In this document: piece after piece, positions 55,693 to 63,964 of the stretch
Position numbering within the stretch: position 1 is the first letter of the stretch
How the letters are laid out: each line of letters begins with the position of its first letter
NCBI GenBank assembly: GCA_023151115.1
Contig: JAKLJP010000023.1
Span: forward strand, 84,922 to 148,921
Direction: 5' to 3'
DNA from: Anaerolineae bacterium
Lineage (GTDB): Bacteria > Chloroflexota > Anaerolineae > 4572-78 > J111
DNA length: 64,000 nucleotides
Translations under genes and position numbers: made by a program
Notes under the pieces: generated by a model
The model's input: only the letters and a program-made list of their open reading frames with translations
Databases searched by the model: none
Told to the model about the DNA's origin: nothing

Positions 55693-57654
55693 ATGCAAGG
55701 TAAAAACTTTATGGCTCTCATTGATCAAGAAAGCGGCACAACTGTTCTGCACCGCCCGGCGGATAAGCATCCTCCCCGTACCTGGCGCAGTTGGCTGATT
55801 GGCCGGCCTTTAGCTACGGCCGATGCGCCGCATCAAACCATTGGCAAAGCCATTGGTCTGGCCGTCTTTGCCTCCGATGCGCTCTCTTCCACAGCCTATG
55901 CCACCCAGGAAATCTTATTTATTCTGGCGGTAGCCGGGACCGCTGCCTTTGGCTATGCCTTTCCCATCTCCATCGCCATTGTCGTTCTCTTGGCTATCGT
56001 CGTTGTATCTTATGAGCAGACAATCCATGCTTATCCTAACAGCGCCAGCGCCTACATTGTTACTCGTGACAACCTGGGCGCACTGCCCTCCCAAACCACC
56101 GGCGCGGCGCTGCTGACCGATTATATCTTGACGGTCGCCGTTTCGATCTCGTCAGGAGTGGCCCAGATTACCTCAGCCTATCCCAACCTGTACGATCTTC
56201 GGGTTGAAATTGCCGTAGGCATGGTCGCCTTGATCATGCTCATCAACCTGCGCGGGGTCAAAGAGTCGGGTGTTGCCTTTGCCATTCCCACCTATTTCTT
56301 TTTAATTATGATCTTTATGACGGTCATTACGGGTCTGGTGCGATATTTAACCGGCTCGCTGACCGGGGTTGTAGACCCGCCGCACCTGGAACTAACCGAG
56401 GTAGCCCAACCGATAACCCTGTTTTTGATTTTACACGCCTTTGCCAGCGGCACTACAGCGCTGACCGGGGTAGAGGCTATTTCCGATGGAGTGCCCGCCT
56501 TCAAAGAACCGCGCACCCACAATGCCGGCATTACCTTGATCTGGATGGCCTCTATTTTAGGGACGCTTTTCCTGGGGATTACTTTCCTCGCCACCCGGAT
56601 TGGGGCGATCCCTTCCGAATCAGAAACGGTCATCTCGCAATTGGTGCGGACTGCCTATGATGGGCGCGGTATTCTCTATCTGGTCACCATGGCTTCAACC
56701 ACCATCATTCTGATTATGGCCGCCAACACGGCCTACGCCGACTTTCCCCGGCTGAGCGCCCTGATGGCGGCGGATGGTTTTTTGCCCCGCCAATTCACCT
56801 ATCGCGGCAGCCGGCTGGTTTTCTCACGTGGGATTATCGCCCTGGGTTTACTGGCCTCGCTGCTGATTATCATCTTTCAAGCCAGTGTGACCGCGCTCAT
56901 CCCGCTTTATGCCATTGGTGTGTTTCTCTCGTTTACTCTATCCCAGGCCGGTATGGCCCATCGCTGGTGGAAAATTGGGCAGCTTGCGCCAGGGCAGGAA
57001 GTACAGGAGCGCGGCTCGGTGTTGCGCTATGACCCCGGCTGGCGGCCCAAAATGGTGATTAACGGTTTTGGGGCCGTCTGCACCTTTATCGTGATGCTGA
57101 TATTTGCCTTTACCAAATTTATTGATGGAGCCTGGATTGTTTTATTGTTGATCCCGCTCCTGGTGATGGTTTTCTCCGGCATTCATCGTCATTATCAAGG
57201 GCTGGCTAAACATCTCTCGTTGCGGAATTATCGCGGCGACCCGCGTCTCTCCCGCCACCGGGTTATTTTGCTGGTGGGGGGAGTCCATCAGGGCACTCTG
57301 GCTGCCCTCCGTTATGCCCGTTTTCTTTCTGATGATATTACCGCTGTCCATGTTTCAATCAATCCCGATGAGTCACAGCGAATTCGAAGTGAGTGGGAAA
57401 AGTGGGGTAACGGCGTGCGTATAGTTATCTTAGAATCCCCCTACCGGCTGCTGCTGGAGCCGCTGCTGGATTACATCAATGATATTGACGCCCGGCGGCA
57501 GCCCAATGAGATCATCACTGTAGTGGTTCCCCAATTTGTGCCGCGCCACTGGTGGCATAATCTGCTGCACACCCAAACGGCGTTTATGCTGCGAATCACC
57601 CTGCTTTTTAGACCAGGGATTGTGATTACCGATGTGCCCTATCAAGTAGAGTAG
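55693..57654 (+). CDS. APC/KUP-type potassium transporter, KimA-like
   Basis: 653 residues. It matches what I recall of Bacillus subtilis KimA along its length: GKAIGLAVFASDALSSTAYA, YEQTIHAYPNSASAYIVTRD, LTDYILTVAVSISSGVAQIT, FASGTTALTGVEAISDGVPA, NTAYADFPRLSALMA. Twelve or so membrane spans (to about 490) are followed by a cytoplasmic domain (about 500-653) resembling KimA's C-terminal domain. It should import K+, probably with H+. ATG 55693 has GAGG very close; ATG 55711 is an alternative. Two RCK-type genes follow at once. Confidence 0.85.
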   Translation: MQGKNFMALIDQESGTTVLHRPADKHPPRTWRSWLIGRPLATADAPHQTIGKAIGLAVFASDALSSTAYATQEILFILAVAGTAAFGYAFPISIAIVVLLAIVVVSYEQTIHAYPNSASAYIVTRDNLGALPSQTTGAALLTDYILTVAVSISSGVAQITSAYPNLYDLRVEIAVGMVALIMLINLRGVKESGVAFAIPTYFFLIMIFMTVITGLVRYLTGSLTGVVDPPHLELTEVAQPITLFLILHAFASGTTALTGVEAISDGVPAFKEPRTHNAGITLIWMASILGTLFLGITFLATRIGAIPSESETVISQLVRTAYDGRGILYLVTMASTTIILIMAANTAYADFPRLSALMAADGFLPRQFTYRGSRLVFSRGIIALGLLASLLIIIFQASVTALIPLYAIGVFLSFTLSQAGMAHRWWKIGQLAPGQEVQERGSVLRYDPGWRPKMVINGFGAVCTFIVMLIFAFTKFIDGAWIVLLLIPLLVMVFSGIHRHYQGLAKHLSLRNYRGDPRLSRHRVILLVGGVHQGTLAALRYARFLSDDITAVHVSINPDESQRIRSEWEKWGNGVRIVILESPYRLLLEPLLDYINDIDARRQPNEIITVVVPQFVPRHWWHNLLHTQTAFMLRITLLFRPGIVITDVPYQVE

Positions 57655-57690
57655 GGCATAGATTTTAAGCAAAGAGGAGAAGCATTTACT

Positions 57691-58350
57691 ATGAATGTGA
57701 TTGTCGTGGGCTGCGGCCGCATGGGGGCGGAGCTGGCTTATCAACTCTACCGGCAGGGAAATCAAGTGGTGGTGATTGACCAATCTACCAACTCCTTTGA
57801 TAACCTCGATCCCGGCTTTCGGGGACGAACCATCGAGGGCGATGGCCTGGCCCAGGATGTGCTCAACCGGGCGGGCATGCCAGAGGCCGACGGGGTAGCG
57901 GTGGTGACTAACTCTGATGTGGTCAATGCCGTGATTGGACACGTGGCCCGCTCGGTTTATCACGTACCCAAAGTGATTGTGCGTAATTATGATGCCCGCT
58001 GGCAGTCGCTGCACGATGTGTTTGGCTCCGTGGTGGTTAGTTCAACCGTGTGGGGGGCCAAGCGCATCGAAGAACTGCTCCATTACGACGACATGCGCAT
58101 GGTCTTTTCGATGGGCAATGGCGAGGTAGCCCTTTATGAATTTATTGCCCCGGAGACGTGCCAGGGGTGTACATTACAGGACTTATTCCCGCCAGATATC
58201 TGCCGGGTGGTGTCTGTTTCTCGCGCCGGCCATGCCATGCTGCCCGACGACGAGCTTCTGCTTCATGCCGGCGATGTGATTCATTTGAGCGCCACCCCGG
58301 CCAACATGGCTGAGTTACGGTCCCGTTTAATTCCGGCTGAGGAGGCTTGA
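57691..58350 (+). CDS. TrkA/RCK potassium-transport regulatory subunit
   Basis: 219 residues: a Rossmann RCK-N domain (MNVIVVGCGRMGAELAYQLY, Asp in VVVIDQS for NAD(H)) and a C-terminal RCK-C domain (about 140-215, GCTLQDLFPPDICRVVSVSR, DDELLLHAGDVIHLSA). Such subunits gate K+ transporters in response to nucleotides. It lies 36 bases after the KimA-like gene with AGAGGAGAAGC before ATG, and no TrkH/KtrB pore gene is nearby, so the KimA-like protein is the likely partner. Confidence 0.92.
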   Translation: MNVIVVGCGRMGAELAYQLYRQGNQVVVIDQSTNSFDNLDPGFRGRTIEGDGLAQDVLNRAGMPEADGVAVVTNSDVVNAVIGHVARSVYHVPKVIVRNYDARWQSLHDVFGSVVVSSTVWGAKRIEELLHYDDMRMVFSMGNGEVALYEFIAPETCQGCTLQDLFPPDICRVVSVSRAGHAMLPDDELLLHAGDVIHLSATPANMAELRSRLIPAEEA

Positions 58351-58351
58351 T

Positions 58352-59041
58352 ATGTTTGTTATCATTGCCGGCGGCGGACGCACCGGCACACAATTGGCTA
58401 CCCTGCTGGTAGCTCAGGGGCACGAAGCCCATCTGATTGAACACCGCAAGCCTATTTTGGCCCGGCTCCACCGAGAACTACCCACCGAAGTCATTTTTGA
58501 AGGCCATCCTACCGATCCGCTTATGCTGGAGCAGGCGGGAATCGAACGGGCCGACTTGCTGGCCGCCTGCGCCGACGAGGACGCGCAGAACCTGGCCATG
58601 TGTTATGTAGCCCGCACCCGCTACCGGATTCCGCGCACCATTGCCCGGATCAATAACCCGCGCAATGCCTGGCTGTTTGATCAGAAATTTCATGTGGACG
58701 CCGCCGTAAACCAGGCCGAAATTATGGCCGGCTTGATTGAAGAAGAAATGGCCCCCGGCACCATGATGACCCTGCTCAAATTGCAGCGCGGCAATTATGC
58801 CCTGGTGGAAGAAAAGATTGCCCCTGGCGCTAAAGCCATTGGCGTGGCCCTCAAAGATTTGCCGCTGCCCGCGGATTGCGTGATTGCGGCTATTATTCGC
58901 AAAGGCGAAATTGTAATGCCGCGCGGTATCACTACCTTTGAGGTCGGCGATGAAGTACTGGCTGTGACCGACCGGGAAGGCGCTGACGGTTTGGCCAAAC
59001 TGCTGACCCCACCCGATGGCAATGGAACTTCGCTGAAGTAA
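58352..59041 (+). CDS. TrkA/RCK potassium-transport regulatory subunit (second)
   Basis: 229 residues, one base after the previous gene with GGAGG overlapping its end, so coupled. RCK-N (MFVIIAGGGRTGTQLATLLV, Glu in AHLIEHRK) and RCK-C (about 140-222, GAKAIGVALKDLPLPADCVI, EVGDEVLAVTDREG). NYVARTRY-like CYVARTRYRIPRTIARIN is typical of the group. The two RCK proteins differ enough to form a heteromeric ring. Confidence 0.92.
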   Translation: MFVIIAGGGRTGTQLATLLVAQGHEAHLIEHRKPILARLHRELPTEVIFEGHPTDPLMLEQAGIERADLLAACADEDAQNLAMCYVARTRYRIPRTIARINNPRNAWLFDQKFHVDAAVNQAEIMAGLIEEEMAPGTMMTLLKLQRGNYALVEEKIAPGAKAIGVALKDLPLPADCVIAAIIRKGEIVMPRGITTFEVGDEVLAVTDREGADGLAKLLTPPDGNGTSLK

Positions 59042-59046
59042 GTTCT

Positions 59047-59115
59047 TAGGGGAGGCTGGAGGATTGGAGGACTGGTTCTGTTTCCAACCTTCCAACCTTC
59101 CAACCTTCCAACCTT
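59047..59115. repeat. P8a palindrome abutting the topA start codon
   Basis: Left arm GGAGGCTGGAGGATTGGAGG. The right arm is about four tandem CCAACCTT octamers that end directly at ATG 59116. It begins 5 bases after the RCK stop. It leaves no purine-rich ribosome site before topA. Confidence 0.88.
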
Positions 59116-61188
59116 ATGCCCACCAAACTCCTCATTGTCGAGTCTAGCAAAAAAGCTCGCACCATCAAAGGTATGCTTGGCCCCGATTTTACCGTAACCG
59201 CAACCAGCGGCCATATCCTGGAAATGCCGGTTGATGGCCTGCACGTTGATTTGCAGGATTTTACCCCCACTTTATATCTGATGCGCGGCAAGGGTCAAAA
59301 AATTGACGACTTGCGCCAGGCCGCCGCCTCGGCAGAGATGGTCTACCTGGCTACCGACCTGGACCGGGAGGGCGAAGCCATTGCCCAGCACGTGGCCGAA
59401 CGGTTGGGCCGGAGCGCGGCGGGCAAAGTCCGGCGGATTACCTTTACCGCCATCACCGAGGCGGATTTGCGGGCCGCCCTGGCTTCGCCCCGCTTGATTG
59501 ACCGGCGGCTGGTGGAAGCGCAAATGGCCCGCCGGGTCACCGACCGGCTGGTGGGGTATATGGTCAGCCCGATTTTGTGGCAGGGCTTGTCGGGTCTGAA
59601 GCGGCTTTCGGCGGGGCGAGTCCAATCGCCGGCCTTGTGGCTGGTGGTGGAGCGCGAGCGAGCCATCCGGGCTTTTGTGGCCGAGGAGTGGTGGAGCATC
59701 GAGGCGGAGCTGTCGAAGCAGGGGAGCGAGGAGGCGAGGAGGCGAGGAGGCGAGGAGGCGGATGAAAAAGTTATCAAGTTTTGGGCTTCGCTGTTCAAAA
59801 TTAAGGGCAAGAAGCCGGAACTGAAAACGCGGGCGGATGCGGAAAAAGTTTTGGCCGATTTAAAAGGAGCGGATTGGCGGGTCCAGCGAGTGGAAAAAGG
59901 GACGCGGCTGCGTTACCCCTATCCACCCTTCACCACCGATTCCATGCAGCAGGCGGCTTCGAGCCAGCTTGGTTTTAATCCCCGGCTGACCATGAAGCTG
60001 GCTCAAGAGCTTTACGAAGGGCTAAAATTGGGCGAAGGCAAAGCCGTCGGTTTGATTACCTATATCCGCACCGACAGTGTGGCCGTAGCCCCGGAGGCTC
60101 AGCAGGCCGCCCGCGCCGTTGTGTCCAAATTTTTTGGGGAGAGCTATCTGCCGCCCCAACTACCGACTTATCAAACCCGCGATAAAACGGCCCAGGAGGC
60201 CCACGAAGCGATTCGCCCGGTTGATCCCTGGAAGACGCCCAAAGCCATCGAACCGTATTTAACCCCGCAGCAGTACCAACTGTACCGCCTGATCTGGCGG
60301 CGTTTCATTGCCAGCCAGATGAAGCCGGCGCTTTATGACACGGTGACGGTGGACATCGAAACCTTGATCGAGGCCAGTCCGACCCTGTATCTGTTTCGGG
60401 CCACTGGCAGCACTTTACACTTCGCCGGATTTTTAAAGGTGTATGGCGTGGATGCCGATGCGGAGGAGGGTCGGAGGGGGGAGGCGAGGAGGCGAGGAGG
60501 CGAGGAGCAGGAGAGAGAAGGTATTGAAAATGAGATGATGCCGGATTTGGCTGCCGGAGATCCGTTGACCCTGCACCAGCTTGTGCCAAAACAGCATTTT
60601 ACCCAGCCGCCGCAGCGCTATACCGAAGCGCAGTTGATCGGCGCGTTGAAAAAGTTGGGTCTGGGCCGGCCCAGCACCTACGCGACTATTGTCGAGACGC
60701 TGAAGGAACGCAATTACGCCGCCATCGAGCAGAAGCGGCTGTATCCCACCCCGCTGGGCTTTCAGGTGTGCGAACTGCTGGAAAAGCACATTCAGATGGT
60801 GGTGGATGTCGGCTTTACTGCCCAAATGGAAGAGGATTTGGACCGGATTGCGCGAGGTGAAGCGGACCGGCTGACAGTGATGCGCGAGTTTTATGGTCCA
60901 TTCAAAGCCAAGGTAGACCAGGCCATGACCGCCGCTGCTGCTGAGCGCAAGCCGGCCGCGCGAGAAGCGAAGAGGCGAGGGGTAGGAAAGGCAAAGGTGT
61001 TGCCCAAATCCGAGAAGGAAGGACAAGCCTGCCCCCAATGCCATGAAGGGAAGTTGGTGGTCAAAAGCGGCAAATTTGGCCCGTTCCTGGGCTGCTCGCG
61101 CTACGCCCTGGGCTGCCAGTACACCGAAAATATCCCCGGCATTGGTGGTCGCAAAAAGCGCGGGCCGCGTAGAAAAAAGAAAGGATAA
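59116..61188 (+). CDS. topA: DNA topoisomerase I with in-frame octamer-repeat insertions
   Basis: 690 residues, type IA topoisomerase relaxing negative supercoils. Toprim: KLLIVESSKKARTIKGM and ATDLDREGEAIAQH (acidic triad). The active-site Tyr316 is in LITYIRTDSV. One C-terminal zinc ribbon (CPQCHEGKLVVKSGKFGPFL, CSRYALGC), fewer than the E. coli enzyme's. Arg/Glu/Gly-rich inserts at about 204-216 (EEARRRGGEEADEK) and 450-466 (RRGEARRRGGEEQE), and a weaker one near 615, are encoded by P8b octamers. The start is sure from homology, though it lacks a Shine-Dalgarno site. Confidence 0.95.
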   Translation: MPTKLLIVESSKKARTIKGMLGPDFTVTATSGHILEMPVDGLHVDLQDFTPTLYLMRGKGQKIDDLRQAAASAEMVYLATDLDREGEAIAQHVAERLGRSAAGKVRRITFTAITEADLRAALASPRLIDRRLVEAQMARRVTDRLVGYMVSPILWQGLSGLKRLSAGRVQSPALWLVVERERAIRAFVAEEWWSIEAELSKQGSEEARRRGGEEADEKVIKFWASLFKIKGKKPELKTRADAEKVLADLKGADWRVQRVEKGTRLRYPYPPFTTDSMQQAASSQLGFNPRLTMKLAQELYEGLKLGEGKAVGLITYIRTDSVAVAPEAQQAARAVVSKFFGESYLPPQLPTYQTRDKTAQEAHEAIRPVDPWKTPKAIEPYLTPQQYQLYRLIWRRFIASQMKPALYDTVTVDIETLIEASPTLYLFRATGSTLHFAGFLKVYGVDADAEEGRRGEARRRGGEEQEREGIENEMMPDLAAGDPLTLHQLVPKQHFTQPPQRYTEAQLIGALKKLGLGRPSTYATIVETLKERNYAAIEQKRLYPTPLGFQVCELLEKHIQMVVDVGFTAQMEEDLDRIARGEADRLTVMREFYGPFKAKVDQAMTAAAAERKPAAREAKRRGVGKAKVLPKSEKEGQACPQCHEGKLVVKSGKFGPFLGCSRYALGCQYTENIPGIGGRKKRGPRRKKKG
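59727..59762 (+). repeat. P8b octamer tract inside topA (first)
   Basis: Four tandem GAGGAGGC octamers in frame. Because 8 is not a multiple of 3, all frames are used in turn, giving Glu-Glu-Ala-Arg-Arg-Arg-Gly-Gly. Confidence 0.9.
60466..60512 (+). repeat. P8b octamer tract inside topA (second)
   Basis: Three tandem octamers within GGAGGGTCGGAGGGGGGAGG and following bases, again in frame, encoding RRGEARRRGGEEQ. Confidence 0.88.
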
Positions 61189-61195
61189 CCGCTCA

Positions 61196-61293
61196 GCCAT
61201 ATCATTTCGACCGCAAGGAGAAATCCTCGATACCTTACTTCTAGGTGGTGCTCCCTGGGGATTTCTCGACCTTCGGTCTCGAAATGACATGAG
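61196..61293. repeat. M5 hairpin element after topA
   Basis: The ends CAGCCATATCATTTCGA and TCGAAATGACATGAGGCTG are imperfect inverted repeats of about 18 bp, with inner GAGAAATCCTCGA and GATTTCTCGA. It starts 7 bases after the topA stop. Confidence 0.75.
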
Positions 61294-61322
61294 GCTGTAG
61301 TAACAAGAAAGGTTAATTTATC

Positions 61323-61808
61323 ATGAAGATTTCCTCTCCCACACGAGTCAAACATACTTATATCCAAACCCTCGCCGCCCCGCCGGAAGCGGTCTTTCCG
61401 CTGCTGTGCCCGGTGCGGGAAGCCGAGTGGGTGGCGGGCTGGGACCCGCGGCTGGTTATTTCGGAGAGCGGAGTAGCCGAGTTGGACTGCATTTTTATCA
61501 TGCCTGGCCAGCCCCACGAGGCGATCTGGGTGATCACTCGCTGGGAACCGCAGGATTATTTTATCGAGTTTTTGAAGGTTACGCCGGCGGTAACGGTGGG
61601 CCGAATTGACATCCGGCTGCGGCCAGGGGAGGCTCAGCAAACCTTAGCCGAGGTTTCCTATGCCTACACCGCCCTCAGCGAAGCGGGAGAGCAGTTTATT
61701 GAGCAGTTCACCGCGGAACACTACACCGCTTTTATGCAAGAATGGGAAGCGGAGTTAAACCACTTTTTGACGACCGGCCAGAAAAAAGCGGGTAATCCTC
61801 ACCCTTGA
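61323..61808 (+). CDS. SRPBCC (START/Bet v1-fold) family protein
   Basis: 161 residues. The opening VKHTYIQTLAAPPEAVFPLLCPVREAEWV and the central GDLD-equivalent strands (AIWVITRWEPQDYFIEF) fit the SRPBCC helix-grip fold that binds hydrophobic ligands. No catalytic residues are assigned. ATG 61323 is preceded by an AT-rich stretch (AGAAAGG upstream). The stop overlaps the TTG start of a mug-like relic, so the two once formed a coupled pair. Confidence 0.8.
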   Translation: MKISSPTRVKHTYIQTLAAPPEAVFPLLCPVREAEWVAGWDPRLVISESGVAELDCIFIMPGQPHEAIWVITRWEPQDYFIEFLKVTPAVTVGRIDIRLRPGEAQQTLAEVSYAYTALSEAGEQFIEQFTAEHYTAFMQEWEAELNHFLTTGQKKAGNPHP

Positions 61809-61957
61809 CAGCGAACAAACCCACCAAAGCCGACCTCCTGGCCGCCGCCGGCCGCCGGACCGTCCCCGATGTGATTGCGCTGAACTTGCAGGTTCTTTTT
61901 TGCGGGATCACCGTATCGAAGGGCGTGGTGAGTAGTTACTGGCACAACGCGGCGTAA
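61805..61957 (+). pseudogene. Mismatch-specific uracil-DNA glycosylase (mug-like) N-terminal relic
   Basis: From TTG 61805 the frame reads TKADLLAAAGRRTVPDVIAL then NLQVLFCGI, the start of Mug-type glycosylases, where GINPG should follow. Instead it runs into CGTATCGAAGGG-type repeat sequence and then the M4 element, stopping at 61955. Only about 34 authentic residues remain. Confidence 0.75.
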
Positions 61958-62061
61958 ATGAACCCTACAGATCGTAGTGACGACTTTAGTCGTTTTGAGC
62001 AGGTTAAGCGACTGAAGTCGCCGCTACAAACTGTAAACTTACTTCCGCCCAAGTGTACTGG
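61948..62061. repeat. M4 dispersed element, copy B
   Basis: 114 bp, inverted relative to copy A at 30650 and almost identical to it. It sits at the broken end of the mug relic. Confidence 0.88.
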
Positions 62062-62579
62062 GTAAGAAAAGGGACAAGGGTAAAGATCACTTTCTGAGGC
62101 ACATACGCCCCGCAGAACCACGACGGGATTCCCTTCCCGTAAGAAAAGGGACAAGGGTAAAGATCACTTTGTGATAGTATGAGTTCTTTAACAATCTTTT
62201 CCTTTGTTGATAAGTGGATTTCTTGACTAAAAAACTGATGCCCCTGCGGGGTGCAACAAGAAATGAAGTATCTTGAGTTGGGTGAAAAATGGCCAGAAAA
62301 ACGGCTGGTGAAAATCATCAGCGATTTCAGCCAGAATCCGACTTCCTCGGTGATCCACGCCGCCGGAACCTCAGCCGCTGGGGTCAGCGCATCCCCCAAG
62401 ACACTGTTTGACAGGGGCGCGGTCGGCGATGGAGCCAACCCTATCGGTAAAGTTCGAAGGGAGCGAGTCGGTTCCTATCACCTCTTAATTCATCTTCTTT
62501 AGGGTGCGGACTAACGCCTCACCCAGATGGCCGGCACCTGCCGGTAACTAAAATCTTCATCGTTGGCTTGTCGACTCTC
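61958..62579. other. 622-bp gene-free stretch
   Basis: It holds M4 copy B, the 32-bp direct repeats at 62062 and 62139, and about 400 bp (62171-62579) in which I see only short frames without ribosome sites. It could be remnant coding sequence of the lost mug region. Confidence 0.5.
62062..62170. repeat. 32-bp direct repeat pair
   Basis: The same 32 bases (beginning GTAAGAAAAGGGACAAGGGT) occur at 62062-62093 and 62139-62170, 77 bases apart. Confidence 0.9.
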
Positions 62580-63272
62580 TTATCCCCCATATAAAAGCCC
62601 TTCCAAATGCACCTGCACCTCCGGCCATTCGCCGTCTAAAATGCGAAACCAGGCGGTATCGCGGTTGCGCCCTTTGACGATCATGTGGCTGTCCTGAATC
62701 CCCTCAAACTTGAAATGCATACGTAAGGCCGCCCGGCGCGAGCGCTCATTGAGGGCGTGGCATTTCCATTCGAGGCGGCGGTAGCCTAGCTCAAAAGCGT
62801 GCTTCAGCATCAGGTAGGTCGCTTCTGTATTAGTGTGGCTGCGCTGCGCCACCGGGCTGTACCAGATGCCGCCCAACTCAATTTTTAGATGGTCGGGCAC
62901 GTTGTTCATATAGTTAGCCACGCCGACCGGTCGCCCCGAAGCCAGATCAAATACGGTCAAGCACAAGCCGTTTGGCGCATTGATCTGCGCCTGCAAACTG
63001 GCGGTAAAGTCGGCCAGGTTTTCAAAAGGGCCGTTGAACATGTAACGCCAAATCAGAGCCTCGGCGTCGTAAACGCCCACAGAACGCTCACCCCAACAGA
63101 TGGGACTGCCATTGGACACATCGAACAAGGCTTGGGCATCGCGCTCCACTTGCAGGGGTTCCAGGCGGACGTAGCGGCCGGCGAGCGTTACCGGCGCCGG
63201 TTTGAGCGGCAGTTCTTGGCGGCGGGCCAGTACATCGGCGGGCAACGGAGGTGGTAGTGGGGCTGATAGCAT
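62580..63272 (-). CDS. GNAT family N-acetyltransferase
   Basis: 230 residues from ATG 63272 (AAGGAG 9 bases upstream); a longer frame to 63452 runs through AT-rich non-coding sequence. VTLAGRYVRLEPLQVERDAQ opens the domain. GRPVGVANYMNNVPDHLKIE, IWYSPVAQRSHTNTEATYLM and EWKCHALNERSRRAALRM follow the RimJ/RimL-like pattern, with WKCHALNERSRRAA the usual Asn-x-x-Ser helix. The target is unknown. Confidence 0.9.
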   Translation of the reverse strand: MLSAPLPPPLPADVLARRQELPLKPAPVTLAGRYVRLEPLQVERDAQALFDVSNGSPICWGERSVGVYDAEALIWRYMFNGPFENLADFTASLQAQINAPNGLCLTVFDLASGRPVGVANYMNNVPDHLKIELGGIWYSPVAQRSHTNTEATYLMLKHAFELGYRRLEWKCHALNERSRRAALRMHFKFEGIQDSHMIVKGRNRDTAWFRILDGEWPEVQVHLEGLLYGG

Positions 63273-63485
63273 GGGATAAACTCCTTTTTTTAACAGACTG
63301 ATCAGAAATTTGATTCTTTGCGCCGACGATATTACCCTGAAAGTATCTGGGAAACAAATGTCTTCATCTGTGGGAGCTGAAGGGGTTAGATCTATGAGCT
63401 TGGCCGGTGTGTCCACGCTTTGTATCAGTTTGGACACCCCATTGCGTGGCAAAACTCAGTTTCGCAGCAAGGAGTCCAAAACAAC

Positions 63486-63515
63486 AAAAAACCGCCTGTT
63501 GGGGCGGCTTTTTGT
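63486..63515 (-). terminator. Terminator of the small gene at 63553
   Basis: CCGCC/GGCGG stem with a short loop, flanked by A-run and T-run on both sides (AAAAAACCGCC and GGCGGCTTTTTG), so it works on either strand. It lies about 40 bases after the - strand stop. Confidence 0.75.
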
Positions 63516-63552
63516 GGTCAGCAACTGCTAACAGGGCAGTTTCTCGGAGGTT

Positions 63553-63810
63553 TTAAGGTCTGGCGTTCCGGGTGCGTCCGGCCTCAAACCCGGCCATCCA
63601 AATGGTTTCGATGTAGGCCAGAATAGCTTCTGCTTTCTCTAACCCTTTCATATCGGGTAGATGAGCTACCTCCTGGGCAAAGAAAGCCGCCGCGCTGACA
63701 TTGGCCTGATCCTCACTGGTCAGCACAATTTCCCGCAGCTCCTCCGGGTAACGGTCAAGGAGACTGAAGAGCCGGTCTTTCATCGTGACAAAAGCTGGTA
63801 TTTCGGACAT
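63553..63810 (-). CDS. Small acidic protein, unknown function
   Basis: 85 residues, not recognised. MSEIPAFVTMKDRLFSLLDR followed by an all-helical, acidic sequence, with no signal or membrane segment. AAAGGA lies 13 bases before ATG 63810 and a terminator follows, so it looks like a real single-gene unit. A cytoplasmic helical protein is all that can be said. Confidence 0.6.
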   Translation of the reverse strand: MSEIPAFVTMKDRLFSLLDRYPEELREIVLTSEDQANVSAAAFFAQEVAHLPDMKGLEKAEAILAYIETIWMAGFEAGRTRNARP

Positions 63811-63964
63811 TGAAGAAAAAATCCTTTCTCAGTTGGTTTTAATCATAGCGTGAATGATGGGTTTATAAACACATAGTACATCATGATTGAACAGTAAAAC
63901 AGCCCAATTTTTGGGGGTAATTGCTGACTGGCTGTCTAAAAATTGGCAAAACCTGAGTTTGACC

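Noticed and set aside
62251..62502. 83-codon + strand frame
   Set aside because: No ribosome site, no recognisable motif, and it lies in a zone of repeats and relics.
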